A DNA stretch of 64,000 nt from Halorussus halophilus (GCF_008831545.1 NZ_CP044523.1:2170001-2234000), one strand, 5' to 3'. Counted from the stretch's first letter, positions 35,304-44,090 are shown. Program-made: numbers and translations. Notes: a model not told the origin generated them from the sequence alone.

Positions 35304-36224
35304 CTACTGGTAGTACGAACAGACCTCCGCCAGCCCTTCCTCGAAACTGATTTTCGGCTCCCAACCTGTCGCCTCCTTCATCTTCGTGTTGTCGGCCATC
35401 GTGTCGTGGACGTACACCTTCTCCGGAATCGGGTTTTCGACGTACTCCGGTTCCACGTCGGTGCCGAGTTCCGCGTTCAGTCGCTCGACCATCTCGTTGG
35501 TGCTGTAGCTCTCGCCCGTGCCGAGGTTGTAGATGTCGTTTAGTTCGTGGTCGGCCGCGAGTTCGAGGCCGCGGACGATGTCGCTGACGTGGGTGAAGTC
35601 CCGCGTCTGGGTGCCGTCGCCGTAGATGACCGGCGACTCGCCGTGGGCGATTTTGTCTGCGAACTGCGCGATGAGATTCGCGTACTCGTCTTTGTGTTCC
35701 TCCGCGCCGCCGAAGCCCTCGTAGACGCTGAAGAATCGCATACCAGCCATCGACATGTCGTAGTGATAGGAGAAGTACTCGCCGTAGCGTTCGCGCGCGA
35801 GTTTCGAGGCTTCGTACCCGGTGCGGGCCATCACCTCCATGTCCTCGGGCGAAGGTTCGGTTCGGTCGCCGTAAATCGAAGAAGTCGAGGCGTAGACGAC
35901 CGTCCCACAGCCTTCTTCGCGGACCTGTTCGACCGTGTTGACGAAGCCTTCGACGTTGACCCGCGCGCCTTGGGTGGGATCCTCCTCGTGCATCGGATAG
36001 GAGGAGAGTGCCGCGAGGTGGAACAACACGTCTACGTCGTCGGTCGGTAGGTCGTCTTCGACGACGCTTACGTCGTGGAACTCGACGCTGTCGTCCAAAT
36101 TTTCCGGCGTTCCGAGGTAGAGGTCGTCGATAGCGACGACATCGTTCTCTTCGGCGAGATGGTTTGCGAGATTCGATCCGATAAATCCGGCACCGCCGGT
36201 CACGAGGACCCGTTTGCCTTGCAT
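35304..36224 (-). CDS. NAD-dependent sugar-nucleotide epimerase/dehydratase (extended SDR)
   Basis: 306 residues from ATG 36224 (MQGKRVLVTGGAGFIGSN). The Rossmann motif GGAGFIG, the catalytic Ser in ASTSSIYG and the YxxxK pair in GYEASKLARERYG are all present. The C-terminal part (GDGTQTRDFTHVSDIVRG, YNLGTGESYS) is typical of UDP-glucose 4-epimerase-like enzymes. It should interconvert nucleotide sugars for cell-surface glycosylation. The exact substrate is not predictable. Upstream on the other strand is an HTH protein. Confidence 0.9.
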   Translation of the reverse strand: MQGKRVLVTGGAGFIGSNLANHLAEENDVVAIDDLYLGTPENLDDSVEFHDVSVVEDDLPTDDVDVLFHLAALSSYPMHEEDPTQGARVNVEGFVNTVEQVREEGCGTVVYASTSSIYGDRTEPSPEDMEVMARTGYEASKLARERYGEYFSYHYDMSMAGMRFFSVYEGFGGAEEHKDEYANLIAQFADKIAHGESPVIYGDGTQTRDFTHVSDIVRGLELAADHELNDIYNLGTGESYSTNEMVERLNAELGTDVEPEYVENPIPEKVYVHDTMADNTKMKEATGWEPKISFEEGLAEVCSYYQ

Positions 36225-36409
36225 GGTTCGACTGATTCGGGCCACGGTTATAACTCCTATCGCCCCGGTCGTAGATTCGAGTCGATTCCGGGATGTAACT
36301 TAGAACCGATTCGAGTCTATTATCAGTCGCGGCCCGGAACTGTCAAAGCACCCGCGGCTTTTCGGGCGGTTCGTCGGATTTAAGGAAATCTATTACCAAG
36401 GATTCGGCC

Positions 36410-36943
36410 ATGTCTACAATCGAGCTGACGTCGAGTCAGAAGACGATTCTGACTGCACTGGTCAACCTCCACCGGGAGACCGAAGACGCGGTCAAAGGCG
36501 AGGACATCGCCGCCGAAGTTGACCGTAACCCCGGTACCATCCGCAACCAAATGCAGAGCCTGAAAGCGCTTCAACTGGTCGAGGGCGTCCCCGGTCCGAA
36601 GGGTGGCTACAAGCCGACGGCGAACGCCTTCGAAGCGCTCGACGTTCAAACGTTGGAGAGCGCGGCCGAAGTACCGCTGTTCCACAACGACGACCCTGTC
36701 GAGGGGGCGAACGTCGAAGAAGTAGACCTGACGAGCGTCCACCACCCGGAACTCTGTCGCGCGGAGATTCACCTGCGTGGGTCGGTTCGGGAGTTCCACG
36801 ACGGCGACTCGGTCCGCGTCGGCCCGACGCCGCTCTCGAAACTCGTCATCGAAGGGACCGTAGACGGCAAAGACGACACGAGCAACATCCTCATCCTCAA
36901 ACTCGACTCGATGGAAGCACCTGCAGAAGAACCGGAACACTAA
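36410..36943 (+). CDS. Winged-helix transcriptional regulator (Rrf2/TrmB-like N-terminus)
   Basis: 177 residues. The N-terminal helix-turn-helix (residues 5-75) reads LTSSQKTILTALVNLHRETE, then GEDIAAEVDRNPGTIRNQMQSLKALQLVEG and a wing VPGPKGGYKPTANAF, which resembles Rrf2/TrmB-type domains. The second half is a beta-rich module of unknown type. It is divergent from the epimerase gene and 300 bases ahead of the NDH-2-like gene, so either could be its target. Confidence is high for DNA binding and low for the regulated function. Confidence 0.78.
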   Translation: MSTIELTSSQKTILTALVNLHRETEDAVKGEDIAAEVDRNPGTIRNQMQSLKALQLVEGVPGPKGGYKPTANAFEALDVQTLESAAEVPLFHNDDPVEGANVEEVDLTSVHHPELCRAEIHLRGSVREFHDGDSVRVGPTPLSKLVIEGTVDGKDDTSNILILKLDSMEAPAEEPEH

Positions 36944-37244
36944 GTCTCCCGACGGAGTCTTCGAACGCCCCCGTTTTGAGTCCCCACTTCGCGTCCAGAC
37001 CGTTTTCGTTTCGAGTTCCGGCCGTTCTCACTTCGCGTCCCGACCGTTCTCACCCCGAATTCCAAACGTCTCTACTCCGTTCTCGAAGTTCTTGCTTCGT
37101 TCCCGGAAGTTCCGTCTCGATTTCTCCCCGGTCGATACGTATAGCGAAGAAAATAATTTCCCCTGAAATTCGTGGTAGTGAGTCTCTTGCAACCGTTTTC
37201 GGCTTTCGTAGCCTTTGTATCGGATGGCTGTGCAAGGTTCGGGT
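36944..37244. other. Spacer with degenerate short tandem repeats
   Basis: 301 bases without a supported gene. From about 36973 to 37130 a roughly 22-base unit (around ccgttctcacttcgcgtccc) recurs imperfectly four to six times, then decays. AT-rich sequence with aaaataattt (about 37150-37159) follows and may contain the promoter of the NDH-2-like gene at 37245. Confidence 0.5.
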
Positions 37245-38402
37245 ATGACGGAGAATGTCGTCGTACTCGGCGCGGGGTACGCCGGTGCTGGCGCGATACA
37301 GTCACTCGAAGCGGAGCTAGACACCACCGACGCCGAGTTGACGTGGATTTCGGAGGAGAACTACCACCTCGTCCTGCACGAGTCCCACCGCGTGATTCGT
37401 GACCCGAGCGTCAAGGACAAGATTACGATTCCGGTCGGCGACATCGCGAGTCGAGACACGGAGTTCGTGCAGGGGCACGTCGAGAGCGTCGATAGCGAGG
37501 ACCAACTGGTCGAACTCGAAGACGGCGACTCCGTCGAGTACGACTACCTGCTGGTCGCCATGGGGAGCAAGACCGCGTACTACGGCATCCCCGGAATGGA
37601 GGAGAACGCCCTGACGCTGAAAGGTCTCGACGACGCGCTCGAAATCCACGAGAAGGTCAAGGATGCGGCCTCCGAAGCGTCTCGAAACGACCCCGCGAAG
37701 GTCGTCATCGGCGGCGCGGGCCTCTCGGGCATCCAGAGCGCGGGCGAAGTCGCGGAGTTCCGCGACAAGCACCGCGCGCCGATCGACATCTACCTCGTGG
37801 AGGCGCTGGAGGAAATCATGCCCGGGCAGGACTCGGAACTGCAGGGCACCGTCCGTCGCCACCTCGAAGAGGCGGACGTCGAGATTCTGACCGACGACCC
37901 AATCACGGAGGCCACCGAGGACGCCATCCAGTTCGACGAGGGCGACGACCTCGAATACGACGTGTTCGTCTGGACTGGCGGCATCACCGGTCAGGACGCC
38001 ATCTCGGAGTCCGGCCTCGACAACGAACACAACCGCGTCACCGTCGAGTCGAACTTCCAGACCAACGAGGACAACGTCTTCGCCATCGGCGACTCCGCAA
38101 TCGTGGACCAAGGTGAGAACCCCGCGCCGCCGACCGCGCAGGCCGCGTGGCAAGCCGCGGAAGTCGTCGGTGAGAACATCGCCCGCGAGATGAACGACCA
38201 GCCGCTGAAGACGTGGACCTACGACGACAAAGGGACCCTCATCTCCATCGGTGAGACGGCCGTCGCCCACGACGTGGACGTGGTGCCGATGCGCACGTTC
38301 AACTCCTACCCCGCACAGTTCCTGAAGAAGTTCGTCGCCGCCCGCTGGATTGCGGACCTCACCTCGTGGCCGAACGCGCTCCAGTCGTGGGACGCGCTGT
38401 AG
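37245..38402 (+). CDS. FAD-dependent NAD(P)H dehydrogenase (NDH-2 family)
   Basis: 385 residues from ATG 37245 (MTENVVVLGAGYAGAGA). Two Rossmann motifs: GAGYAGAG near residue 9 for FAD and VIGGAGLSGIQSAGEVAEF near 152 for NAD(P)H, with the FAD-binding DNVFAIGDSAIVDQG near 280. It lacks the second membrane-anchoring helix typical of mitochondrial NDH-2, but the C-terminus has an amphipathic stretch (QFLKKFVAARWIADL). It probably feeds electrons from NADH to menaquinone without proton pumping. Sulfide:quinone reductase is an alternative in this superfamily, but the expected redox Cys residues are absent. Confidence 0.87.
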   Translation: MTENVVVLGAGYAGAGAIQSLEAELDTTDAELTWISEENYHLVLHESHRVIRDPSVKDKITIPVGDIASRDTEFVQGHVESVDSEDQLVELEDGDSVEYDYLLVAMGSKTAYYGIPGMEENALTLKGLDDALEIHEKVKDAASEASRNDPAKVVIGGAGLSGIQSAGEVAEFRDKHRAPIDIYLVEALEEIMPGQDSELQGTVRRHLEEADVEILTDDPITEATEDAIQFDEGDDLEYDVFVWTGGITGQDAISESGLDNEHNRVTVESNFQTNEDNVFAIGDSAIVDQGENPAPPTAQAAWQAAEVVGENIAREMNDQPLKTWTYDDKGTLISIGETAVAHDVDVVPMRTFNSYPAQFLKKFVAARWIADLTSWPNALQSWDAL

Positions 38403-38513
38403 AACGAGTGAGGTAACTGCTGTTTTCAGTTTTCGAGTGCCCGAACCGTTTCGGATTCGCCCCGCGTAGACGGTCTCTGGTCGGCGAGAAGTATCCGCGT
38501 TGGATCTATCGTC

Positions 38514-38954
38514 CTACTGACTCCACTTGCCGCGTTCTTCGAGAATCCGGTCGATGATTCGGCCTGTCGAGAGCAGTTCGCCCTCGTACTCTGGTTCGCG
38601 GCCGCTCGCGCGCCGAACGACGCAATCGATGCCTCGGCGCGAGAGTTCGGCCTCGATAGCTGCGTCGTCGTGGTGCTGGTCGTGGCCCAACGCGATAACG
38701 TCGGGGTCGAGTTCTTCGATAGGCGCGAAGATGTCCTCGGGGTGGCCGATTCGAGCGTCGTCCACGGCGTCGAGTGCCGCGACCATGTCCCGGCGCTGGC
38801 GGTTCGGCAAAATTGGCGGTTCCTTGTGCGTGACGTTCTCGCGGCGGGCGACGATTACCGTCAACCGGTCGCCCATGTCGGCCGCGTCCCGGAGGTAGTG
38901 GACGTGCCCCGGGTGGAGGATGTCGAAGGTTCCCTGTGCGATGACGTGCGTCAT
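38514..38954 (-). CDS. ribL: FAD synthase, archaeal RibL type (nucleotidyltransferase)
   Basis: 146 residues. The nucleotidyltransferase superfamily motif is [14 protein letters not shown] (HxGH family) with the C-terminal [11 protein letters not shown]. Archaeal RibL adenylylates FMN to FAD. Size, HPGH form and the short C-terminus match that family better than glycerol-3-phosphate cytidylyltransferase, its close relative. It lies 19 bases after the JAMM-protease gene and is likely cotranscribed with it. Confidence 0.87.
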   Translation of the reverse strand: MTHVIAQGTFDILHPGHVHYLRDAADMGDRLTVIVARRENVTHKEPPILPNRQRRDMVAALDAVDDARIGHPEDIFAPIEELDPDVIALGHDQHHDDAAIEAELSRRGIDCVVRRASGREPEYEGELLSTGRIIDRILEERGKWSQ

Positions 38955-38973
38955 TGTGTGTCCTCGTCGAGCC

Positions 38974-39480
38974 TCATTTTGTGTCCTCGTCGAAGTTGTA
39001 GTCTAACTCGGCGTCGATGTCCTCTTGCGTGAAGTCGAAGAACGATTCGCCCTCCGGGAGCGACACGTCCAGCACGTCCAACTCCCGCGGGTCGCCGTGC
39101 CTGTCGAACGCCTGCCAGTCGTCGTCCTCGTAGGGGTAGCCGATGATGATATGGACCTTCCCGCTCCCGAAGGTAGCGAGGTCGGCGTCGCTCGGGCGCA
39201 GTACGCCGTTCGGGTGCGAGTGAACGGAGCCCACAGAACGAAAGTCGTTCGGCACTTGGCTGGTCTTGACCGTCGCGCTCACCGGGTTGGACTCCGTTCC
39301 GGGGATGACCAACACGTCGGTGATGACGGTCCCGTCCTGCTCTAACCCGAGGCTCCGGGCGTCCTCGCCCCGCAGGAAGCCCATGTACTCGTGGGGATGG
39401 GAGTCTTCGGACGCCTCTAAGGCGAACTGGAGAGCGTCCTCGGCGATGCCGAGGATTTCGCTGGAGCGGAACAACCGCAT
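38974..39480 (-). CDS. JAMM/MPN+ metalloprotease (desampylase-like)
   Basis: 168 residues. The JAMM zinc site is complete: a Glu in HEYMGFLRG and [14 protein letters not shown] (H-x-H-x(7+)-S-x(2)-D). Such enzymes cut isopeptide bonds; in haloarchaea the JAMM1 enzyme removes ubiquitin-like SAMP proteins. This protein has the size of haloarchaeal JAMM2-type proteins, whose substrate is uncertain. The pairing with FAD synthase occurs in other haloarchaea, to my recollection. Upstream of it is a long noncoding spacer. Confidence 0.87.
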   Translation of the reverse strand: MRLFRSSEILGIAEDALQFALEASEDSHPHEYMGFLRGEDARSLGLEQDGTVITDVLVIPGTESNPVSATVKTSQVPNDFRSVGSVHSHPNGVLRPSDADLATFGSGKVHIIIGYPYEDDDWQAFDRHGDPRELDVLDVSLPEGESFFDFTQEDIDAELDYNFDEDTK

Positions 39481-39654
39481 ACCTGAACGTCCGGCCGGGC
39501 GCGTTCTAAACGTTGCGTTGCGGGGACGAGGTGGGTCGTGGGTTGTGGTAGCATGGTGTGTTTGTTGCTATTCGGTAGGGATTGCTGGTGGTTCTGTGAA
39601 TTCAATTGAGCTAGCTACAGTCACTGACACTGTACATGAGAAGCTAGCTACTCT

Positions 39655-39778
39655 CGAAACCGAGGAGAGACCGCACCGCACAGCACCGCCAGAGCCACAC
39701 ACCTCCCCAACCGACTGCGCGACTCATTTTTGGACGACGCGACGCGTCGTCCAAGTTGCGATGCTCATCCCTCGCGCG
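39655..39778 (+). repeat. Element B core, homologous to element A
   Basis: Same block order as element A (26534-26654), including gagaccgcaccgc, ccaaccgactgcgcga, tcattttt, a palindrome and ctcatccctcgcgcg. Its palindrome arms (ttggacgacgcg / cgcgtcgtccaa around a single A) differ from those of A but pair perfectly. Confidence 0.75.
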
Positions 39779-39829
39779 ACTTCGGCGAAACACGCTACGC
39801 CGACGGACAAACCGCGTCCGTCGAGGTCT

Positions 39830-39927
39830 CCGAAAATCGGAGATTTTCGGGATCAGGCGGGAGCGTTGCTCCCGCCGACCTCGCGGAACTTCGTTCCGCT
39901 CAGTCACGAAAGAGCTTCGCTCTTTCG
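39830..39927. repeat. Array of four triloop hairpins
   Basis: Stems of 9, 9, 7 and 9 bp at 39830-39850 (loop gga), 39856-39876 (loop gtt), 39883-39899 (loop ttc) and 39907-39927 (loop ttc), separated by 5-7 bases. All stems are perfect and each has a different sequence. Confidence 0.75.
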
Positions 39928-40065
39928 AACGATCACACTCACTTCGTTCGCGTGACCTCGGTTTCGCCAGCGCGCGCCGGATAGTTTTCTCAGCACCGAA
40001 GCCACCTGTTACCACTGCCCAGCCCTGCAAAACACACTTCACTTCGCTCTCTGAACAGTTGAGCG

Positions 40066-40842
40066 ATGCCGTTTCCGAACCTCGCCGAAAAACACCAGTC
40101 GGAACCGCTCGTCACGCCGGAGCAACACAGCGAGTACCGAAAGGATGAGAACGACGGCGAGTCGGTGGAACCACCGGAAGCAGTCGTCCTCTGCTACAGT
40201 CGCAGTCTGATGGAGTACCTCACCGAGAGCTACGACGGGGAGACTATCGGCCACTACTACGGCGAACTGTACTTGTTCGACGACACGGACCGCAAGGTCG
40301 GCGTCCTCGGAAACTTCGGCATCGGGGCACCCACCACCGCGATGTTGATGGACGAACTGATTGTGGACGGCGTCGAGTCGTTCCTCTCCATCGGATTCGC
40401 TGGCTGTCTGGACGACGACATCGAGATGGGCGAGTTCATCGTCCCCTCGAAGGCCATCCGCGACGAGGGAACCTCCCATCACTACGTCGAGTCCGAGAAG
40501 TACGCCCGCGCCAGCGAGGACCTTACGGAAGAGACGAAAGCTCTCCTCGAAGACCGAGACGAATCCTACCACGTCGGCCCGTCGTGGACCACCGACGCAA
40601 TCTATCAGGAGACGAAGAAAGAAGTCGAGGAGTACGCCGAGGAAGGCGTCCTCACCGTCGAGATGGAAGCCTCCGCCGTGTTCGCTGTCGCGGCCCACCG
40701 TGGCGTCGAAGCCGCGTCGATGTTCGTCGTCAGCGACTACCTCGGCACCAGCGACTGGGAACCGAAATTTCACCTGACGGCCGAAGACATGCAACGACTC
40801 GGCGACACCGCGAAAGACGTACTCGAAGCGCGCACGAACTGA
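40066..40842 (+). CDS. Nucleoside phosphorylase (PNP/UDP family)
   Basis: 258 residues. It contains GVLGNFGIGAPTTAMLMDEL, SFLSIGFAGCLDDDIEMGEFI and VLTVEMEASAVFAVAAHRG, the phosphate- and nucleoside-binding blocks of the PNP_UDP_1 family; the MEASA motif carries the ribose-binding Glu. It should catalyse reversible phosphorolysis of a nucleoside (uridine or purine) in salvage. Position SDYLGTSDW would be at the base-binding Asp. It is followed 48 bases later by arginase. The base specificity cannot be read with confidence. Confidence 0.88.
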   Translation: MPFPNLAEKHQSEPLVTPEQHSEYRKDENDGESVEPPEAVVLCYSRSLMEYLTESYDGETIGHYYGELYLFDDTDRKVGVLGNFGIGAPTTAMLMDELIVDGVESFLSIGFAGCLDDDIEMGEFIVPSKAIRDEGTSHHYVESEKYARASEDLTEETKALLEDRDESYHVGPSWTTDAIYQETKKEVEEYAEEGVLTVEMEASAVFAVAAHRGVEAASMFVVSDYLGTSDWEPKFHLTAEDMQRLGDTAKDVLEARTN

Positions 40843-40890
40843 GAACCCGAAAGCACGTCTTCTTTACACCGCCCGTCCCAACTGCCGAGT

Positions 40891-41811
40891 ATGAGCAGAC
40901 AGGTGCAGATTATCGGCGCGCCGATGGACCTCGGCGCGAACCGGCGCGGCGTAGACATGGGACCCTCCGCGATTCGCTACGCGGGTCTGGCGGCCGAACT
41001 GAAGGACGCGAGCGTCGAGTCGGTCGATTCGGGCGACTTGGTCGTCCCCCACGCCGAAGAGCGCGACCCGGATGCCGAACAACCGAGCGAAGGACGCGCG
41101 AAGTTCCTGCGCGAGACCGCAGAGGTGTGTACGGGACTCGCCGACGAGGTCGCCGACGCAATCGAAGCGGATTCGTTCCCGCTCGTCCTCGGCGGCGACC
41201 ACTCCATCGCCATCGGGACGATAAACGGCGCGGCCCGCGACGCCGACATCGGCGCTATCTGGTTCGACGCTCACGGCGACTTCAACACCCCCAAAACGTC
41301 GCCGAGCGGTAACGTCCACGGCATGCCGCTGGCCGCCGTCCTCGGAATCGGCGACTTCGCTGGCACCGAGTGGGCCAACGCCGACCGACTCCGAGAAGAG
41401 AACGTCGCACTGGTCGGCCTCCGGAGCATCGACGAAGCGGAACGAGACGCCATCAAGAACAGCGACGTGACCGCGTTCACCATGTCCGAAATCGACGAGC
41501 GCGGCATCACACCGGTCGTCGAAGAAGCACTCGACGTGGCGACCGACGGCACCGACGGCATCCACGTCAGTTTCGACATGGACTGGCTCGAACCGAAGGA
41601 AGCACCGGGCGTCGGCACGCCGGTCCGCGGCGGCGCGACGTATCGGGAGGCCCACTCCGCGCTGGAGACCGTCGCCGAGCGCGACGAGAACGAGGACATC
41701 CTGCGCTCGATGGAAGTCGTGGAAGTGAACCCGATTCTGGACGAACATAACGAGACGGCCGAGTTGGCGACCGAACTCGCGGCGAGTGCGCTGGGGAAAC
41801 GCATCCTGTGA
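40891..41811 (+). CDS. Arginase / agmatinase family ureohydrolase (arginase-like)
   Basis: 306 residues. The binuclear Mn site is complete: GGDHS near 105, DAHGDFNTP near 126 and SFDMDWLEP near 225. SPSGNVHGMPLA, EVNPILDEHNETAELA and the N-terminal GAPMDLGANRRGVDMGPSAIRYAGL are typical of arginase rather than agmatinase. Arginase hydrolyses arginine to ornithine and urea. Agmatinase is the alternative. A run of six T (41817-41822) after the stop may terminate transcription. Confidence 0.88.
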   Translation: MSRQVQIIGAPMDLGANRRGVDMGPSAIRYAGLAAELKDASVESVDSGDLVVPHAEERDPDAEQPSEGRAKFLRETAEVCTGLADEVADAIEADSFPLVLGGDHSIAIGTINGAARDADIGAIWFDAHGDFNTPKTSPSGNVHGMPLAAVLGIGDFAGTEWANADRLREENVALVGLRSIDEAERDAIKNSDVTAFTMSEIDERGITPVVEEALDVATDGTDGIHVSFDMDWLEPKEAPGVGTPVRGGATYREAHSALETVAERDENEDILRSMEVVEVNPILDEHNETAELATELAASALGKRIL

Positions 41812-42145
41812 CCACCTTTTTTGCGGTCGGGTGCGCTGAGGGCCGGAGGCCCTCGCGCACCACTCTCTGCTCACGGCTTCGCCGTTCGCACGGCTCGGGG
41901 GACTCCGTCCCCCGGTGGCGCAAAAAATGTGGATCAAAAAAGGGACGCGGAGAAATCTGGACGCATCGCGTCCAGATTTCTCGCGTCTGCTTCGTACTCG
42001 TGCGACCACCGCCGACCGCAGGCGCGCGGGCAAGCCGCGCGCGCCGGTGGTTGGTCAGGCGGCGCGAAACTGACCCACAGTCGGCCGACCGACACCGACT
42101 CAAAACCGATGGTCTCAAGCAGTACTAGTGCCCGATTCCGACCGA
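41812..42145. other. Hairpin-rich spacer between arginase and HAD hydrolase (element C)
   Basis: 334 bases without a gene. Hairpins in order: a 13-bp stem with one bulge and gga loop (41831-41860), acggc-ttc-gccgt (41873-41885), an 8-bp stem around tcc (41896-41914), a 20-bp stem with one bulge and atc loop (41944-41987), and an 8-bp GC stem (42022-42042) inside a larger accaccg/cggtggt pair (42005-42051). The loops are mostly three bases. Confidence 0.7.
41817..41822 (+). terminator. T-run after the arginase gene
   Basis: Six consecutive T bases six bases past the stop codon. Archaeal transcription often ends at T-rich stretches, so this is a plausible terminator. Confidence 0.4.
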
Positions 42146-42811
42146 ATGGCAGGCTACGACGCAGTTATCTTCGACAACGACGGGGTGCTGGTCGAACCCC
42201 CGGCCATCGACACGTTGCTGGGGGCGACTCGCTCGGCGTTTCGGGAGTTGGGCGTCGAATCGGCCGACGACGACCACGTCGCGGCGATGACGCTGGGCGT
42301 GACGATGGACGAGTTGCGGAAGGTATGTGAAGCATACGAACTCGACACCGAGGAGTTCTGGCGAGCGCGCGACACCCACGCCTCGCGCGCCCAACGGGCC
42401 GAGTTCCGCGAGGGCGACCGAAGCCAGTACGACGACGTGACCGTGCTTCGAGACCTGGACCACGACCTCGGCATCGTGAGTAGCAACCAACACCAGACAA
42501 TCGAGTTCATCCTCGAACACTGCGAGTTCGGACCCCTCTTCGACACCTACTACGGCCGGGAGTTGTCTGTCGAGAGCATCCGACGCAAGAAGCCCGAACC
42601 GTACTACATCGAAGCAGCACTCGCAGACCTCGACACCGACGACGCGCTCTACGTCGGCGACAGCGAGAGCGACGTCGTCGCGGCCCAACGCGCTGGACTC
42701 GACTCCGCGTTCGTCCGGCGACCACACAGCACCGGCGTCGAACTCGCGGCGGAACCGACCTACGACGTAGACGACCTGCACGCAGTAGCCGATTTAGTCG
42801 CTCGGCCATGA
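42146..42811 (+). CDS. HAD-superfamily hydrolase
   Basis: 221 residues from ATG 42146 (MAGYDAVIFDNDGVLVEP); an upstream GTG at 42128 would add six residues. HAD motifs: DNDGVLV (nucleophile Asp and +2 Asp), Ser in GIVSSNQHQT, Lys in IRRKKPEPYYI, and the acidic GDSESDVVAA. It has a helical cap between motif I and II. Phosphoglycolate phosphatase-like members share these motifs; the substrate is unknown. Separated from arginase by the hairpin spacer. Confidence 0.88.
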   Translation: MAGYDAVIFDNDGVLVEPPAIDTLLGATRSAFRELGVESADDDHVAAMTLGVTMDELRKVCEAYELDTEEFWRARDTHASRAQRAEFREGDRSQYDDVTVLRDLDHDLGIVSSNQHQTIEFILEHCEFGPLFDTYYGRELSVESIRRKKPEPYYIEAALADLDTDDALYVGDSESDVVAAQRAGLDSAFVRRPHSTGVELAAEPTYDVDDLHAVADLVARP

Positions 42812-42839
42812 GCTATATTTACAGGTTTGAGTAGCTACT

Positions 42840-42846
42840 TTTATAA
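42840..42846 (+). promoter_or_regulatory. TATA box for the 42869 gene
   Basis: tttataa centred 26 bases before ATG 42869. At this distance it predicts a leaderless transcript beginning at the start codon, as is common in haloarchaea. Confidence 0.65.
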
Positions 42847-42868
42847 GCTGTCTTTGGAATTGTGGCGT

Positions 42869-43249
42869 ATGAGAAATCAAGCCGACGCAATCGTAGACGA
42901 ACTCGACGACGACCTCGGTGACGACCTCCACGGTGTGTTCTACGGCGACTTCCGGAACCGCAACTACACCGTCGCGCACCTCCACGACGAAGTGCAAGAC
43001 GAGTTCGAACCCAGCGAGATAATGGACCTCGTGAGCGCCGTCGTGAACGAACAACTGGAGATTCACGACCACGACGACCTGACTCACATGCTCGGCGACG
43101 TTCGCGTGACGGTGCGAGCGTTCGAGAACAGTGCCCACATCCTCGTCTGGGACTCGCGAGAAGAGACCGGCCTGATGGTCGGAACCTCGCACGATGCCGC
43201 GACCATCGGCACGACGCTCGCTGCAGTCGAATCGACGGTCGAAGCGTAA
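42869..43249 (+). CDS. Acidic haloarchaeal protein of unknown function
   Basis: 126 residues from ATG 42869 (MRNQADAIVDELDDDLGDDL), supported by the TATA box at 42840-42846. No signal peptide or membrane span. The first part is helical and acidic; the second half is predicted alpha/beta (DVRVTVRAFENSAHILVWDSREETGLMVGTSH). It stands alone before an SDR gene, 60 bases away. I do not recognise the family. Confidence 0.7.
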   Translation: MRNQADAIVDELDDDLGDDLHGVFYGDFRNRNYTVAHLHDEVQDEFEPSEIMDLVSAVVNEQLEIHDHDDLTHMLGDVRVTVRAFENSAHILVWDSREETGLMVGTSHDAATIGTTLAAVESTVEA

Positions 43250-43309
43250 CGAGGGAAGTTCGAGCGACGACACGGAACAGTCTTGGCGCGACCGTACGAC
43301 GACTCTCCT

Positions 43310-44089
43310 ATGTCGAATACGGCACTCGTCACCGGTTCGTCGAGCGGTATCGGCCGCGAGTTGGCGACCCTACTCGCCCGAGACGGCTACGACCTCGTGT
43401 TGGCCGCCCGGAGCGAAGACAAGTTGGTCGCCCTCGCCGAGGCACTGGCAGACGAACACGGCGTCGCGGCGACAGTCGTGGTGAAGGACCTCGCTACTCC
43501 CGAGGCCCCAGCAGAGATACGCGAGACGCTCGAAGAGCGCGACATCCCCATCGACGTACTGGTCAACAACGCCGGATTCGGCCAGTACGGGCAGTTCACC
43601 GAGACGGACGCGCAGTCCGAACTCGACATGATTCAGGTGAACGTGACCGCGCTCACGCACCTGACGAAACTGTTCCTCCCCGAGATGACCGACCGCGGTG
43701 CGGGTCGAGTCCTCAACGTCGCCTCGACCGCGGCGTTCCAACCCGGTCCCCTGATGGCGGTCTACTACGCGACGAAGTCCTACGTCCTCTCCTTCTCGGA
43801 AGCCATCGCCGAGGAAGTCGATGGCACCGGCGTCACCGTCACCGCGCTCTGTCCCGGCGCGACCGAAACCAACTTCGACGAGCGAGCAGACATGGGCGAC
43901 TCGAAACTGTTCCAACGAGGCACGATGGACCCCGAGACGGTCGCAAAGGCGGGGTATCGAGGCCTGCAGAACGGCAAGCGCGTGGTCGTACCGGGGTGGC
44001 AGAACAAGCTACTCTCGCAGGTACATCGCGTCGTCCCGCGAAAGACGGCGGCACGGGCCGCCAAGCGAGCGCAGGAAAGAGAACAGTAG
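43310..44089 (+). CDS. Short-chain dehydrogenase/reductase (classical SDR)
   Basis: 259 residues. The cofactor motif TGSSSGIGRELA is near residue 8, NNAGFGQYG near 90, Ser in NVASTAAFQP, and the catalytic YxxxK pair in YYATKSYVLSFSE. AARSEDKL after the second strand suggests NADP preference (Arg at the 2'-phosphate site). The C-terminal tail is basic and includes TVAKAGYRGLQNGKRVVVPG, as in DltE-like SDRs. Substrate unknown. Convergent with gyrA, one base between the stops. Confidence 0.88.
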   Translation: MSNTALVTGSSSGIGRELATLLARDGYDLVLAARSEDKLVALAEALADEHGVAATVVVKDLATPEAPAEIRETLEERDIPIDVLVNNAGFGQYGQFTETDAQSELDMIQVNVTALTHLTKLFLPEMTDRGAGRVLNVASTAAFQPGPLMAVYYATKSYVLSFSEAIAEEVDGTGVTVTALCPGATETNFDERADMGDSKLFQRGTMDPETVAKAGYRGLQNGKRVVVPGWQNKLLSQVHRVVPRKTAARAAKRAQEREQ

Positions 44090-44090
44090 G

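Larger units (their letters stand above)
39481..40065. other. Noncoding spacer holding element B and a hairpin array
   Basis: 585 bases without a supported gene. It contains the element B core (39655-39778), an odd perfect palindrome (39730-39754), and from 39830 to 39927 four consecutive hairpins, each with a 7-9-bp perfect stem and a 3-base loop. Frames that run across it consist of these repeats only. Confidence 0.7.

Noticed and set aside
36973-37130. CRISPR array
   Set aside because: The units are too degenerate and have no spacers of constant length, and no cas gene is in the window.
39266-39955. Open frame across element B
   Set aside because: It begins antisense to the JAMM gene and runs into the hairpin array; no protein pattern.
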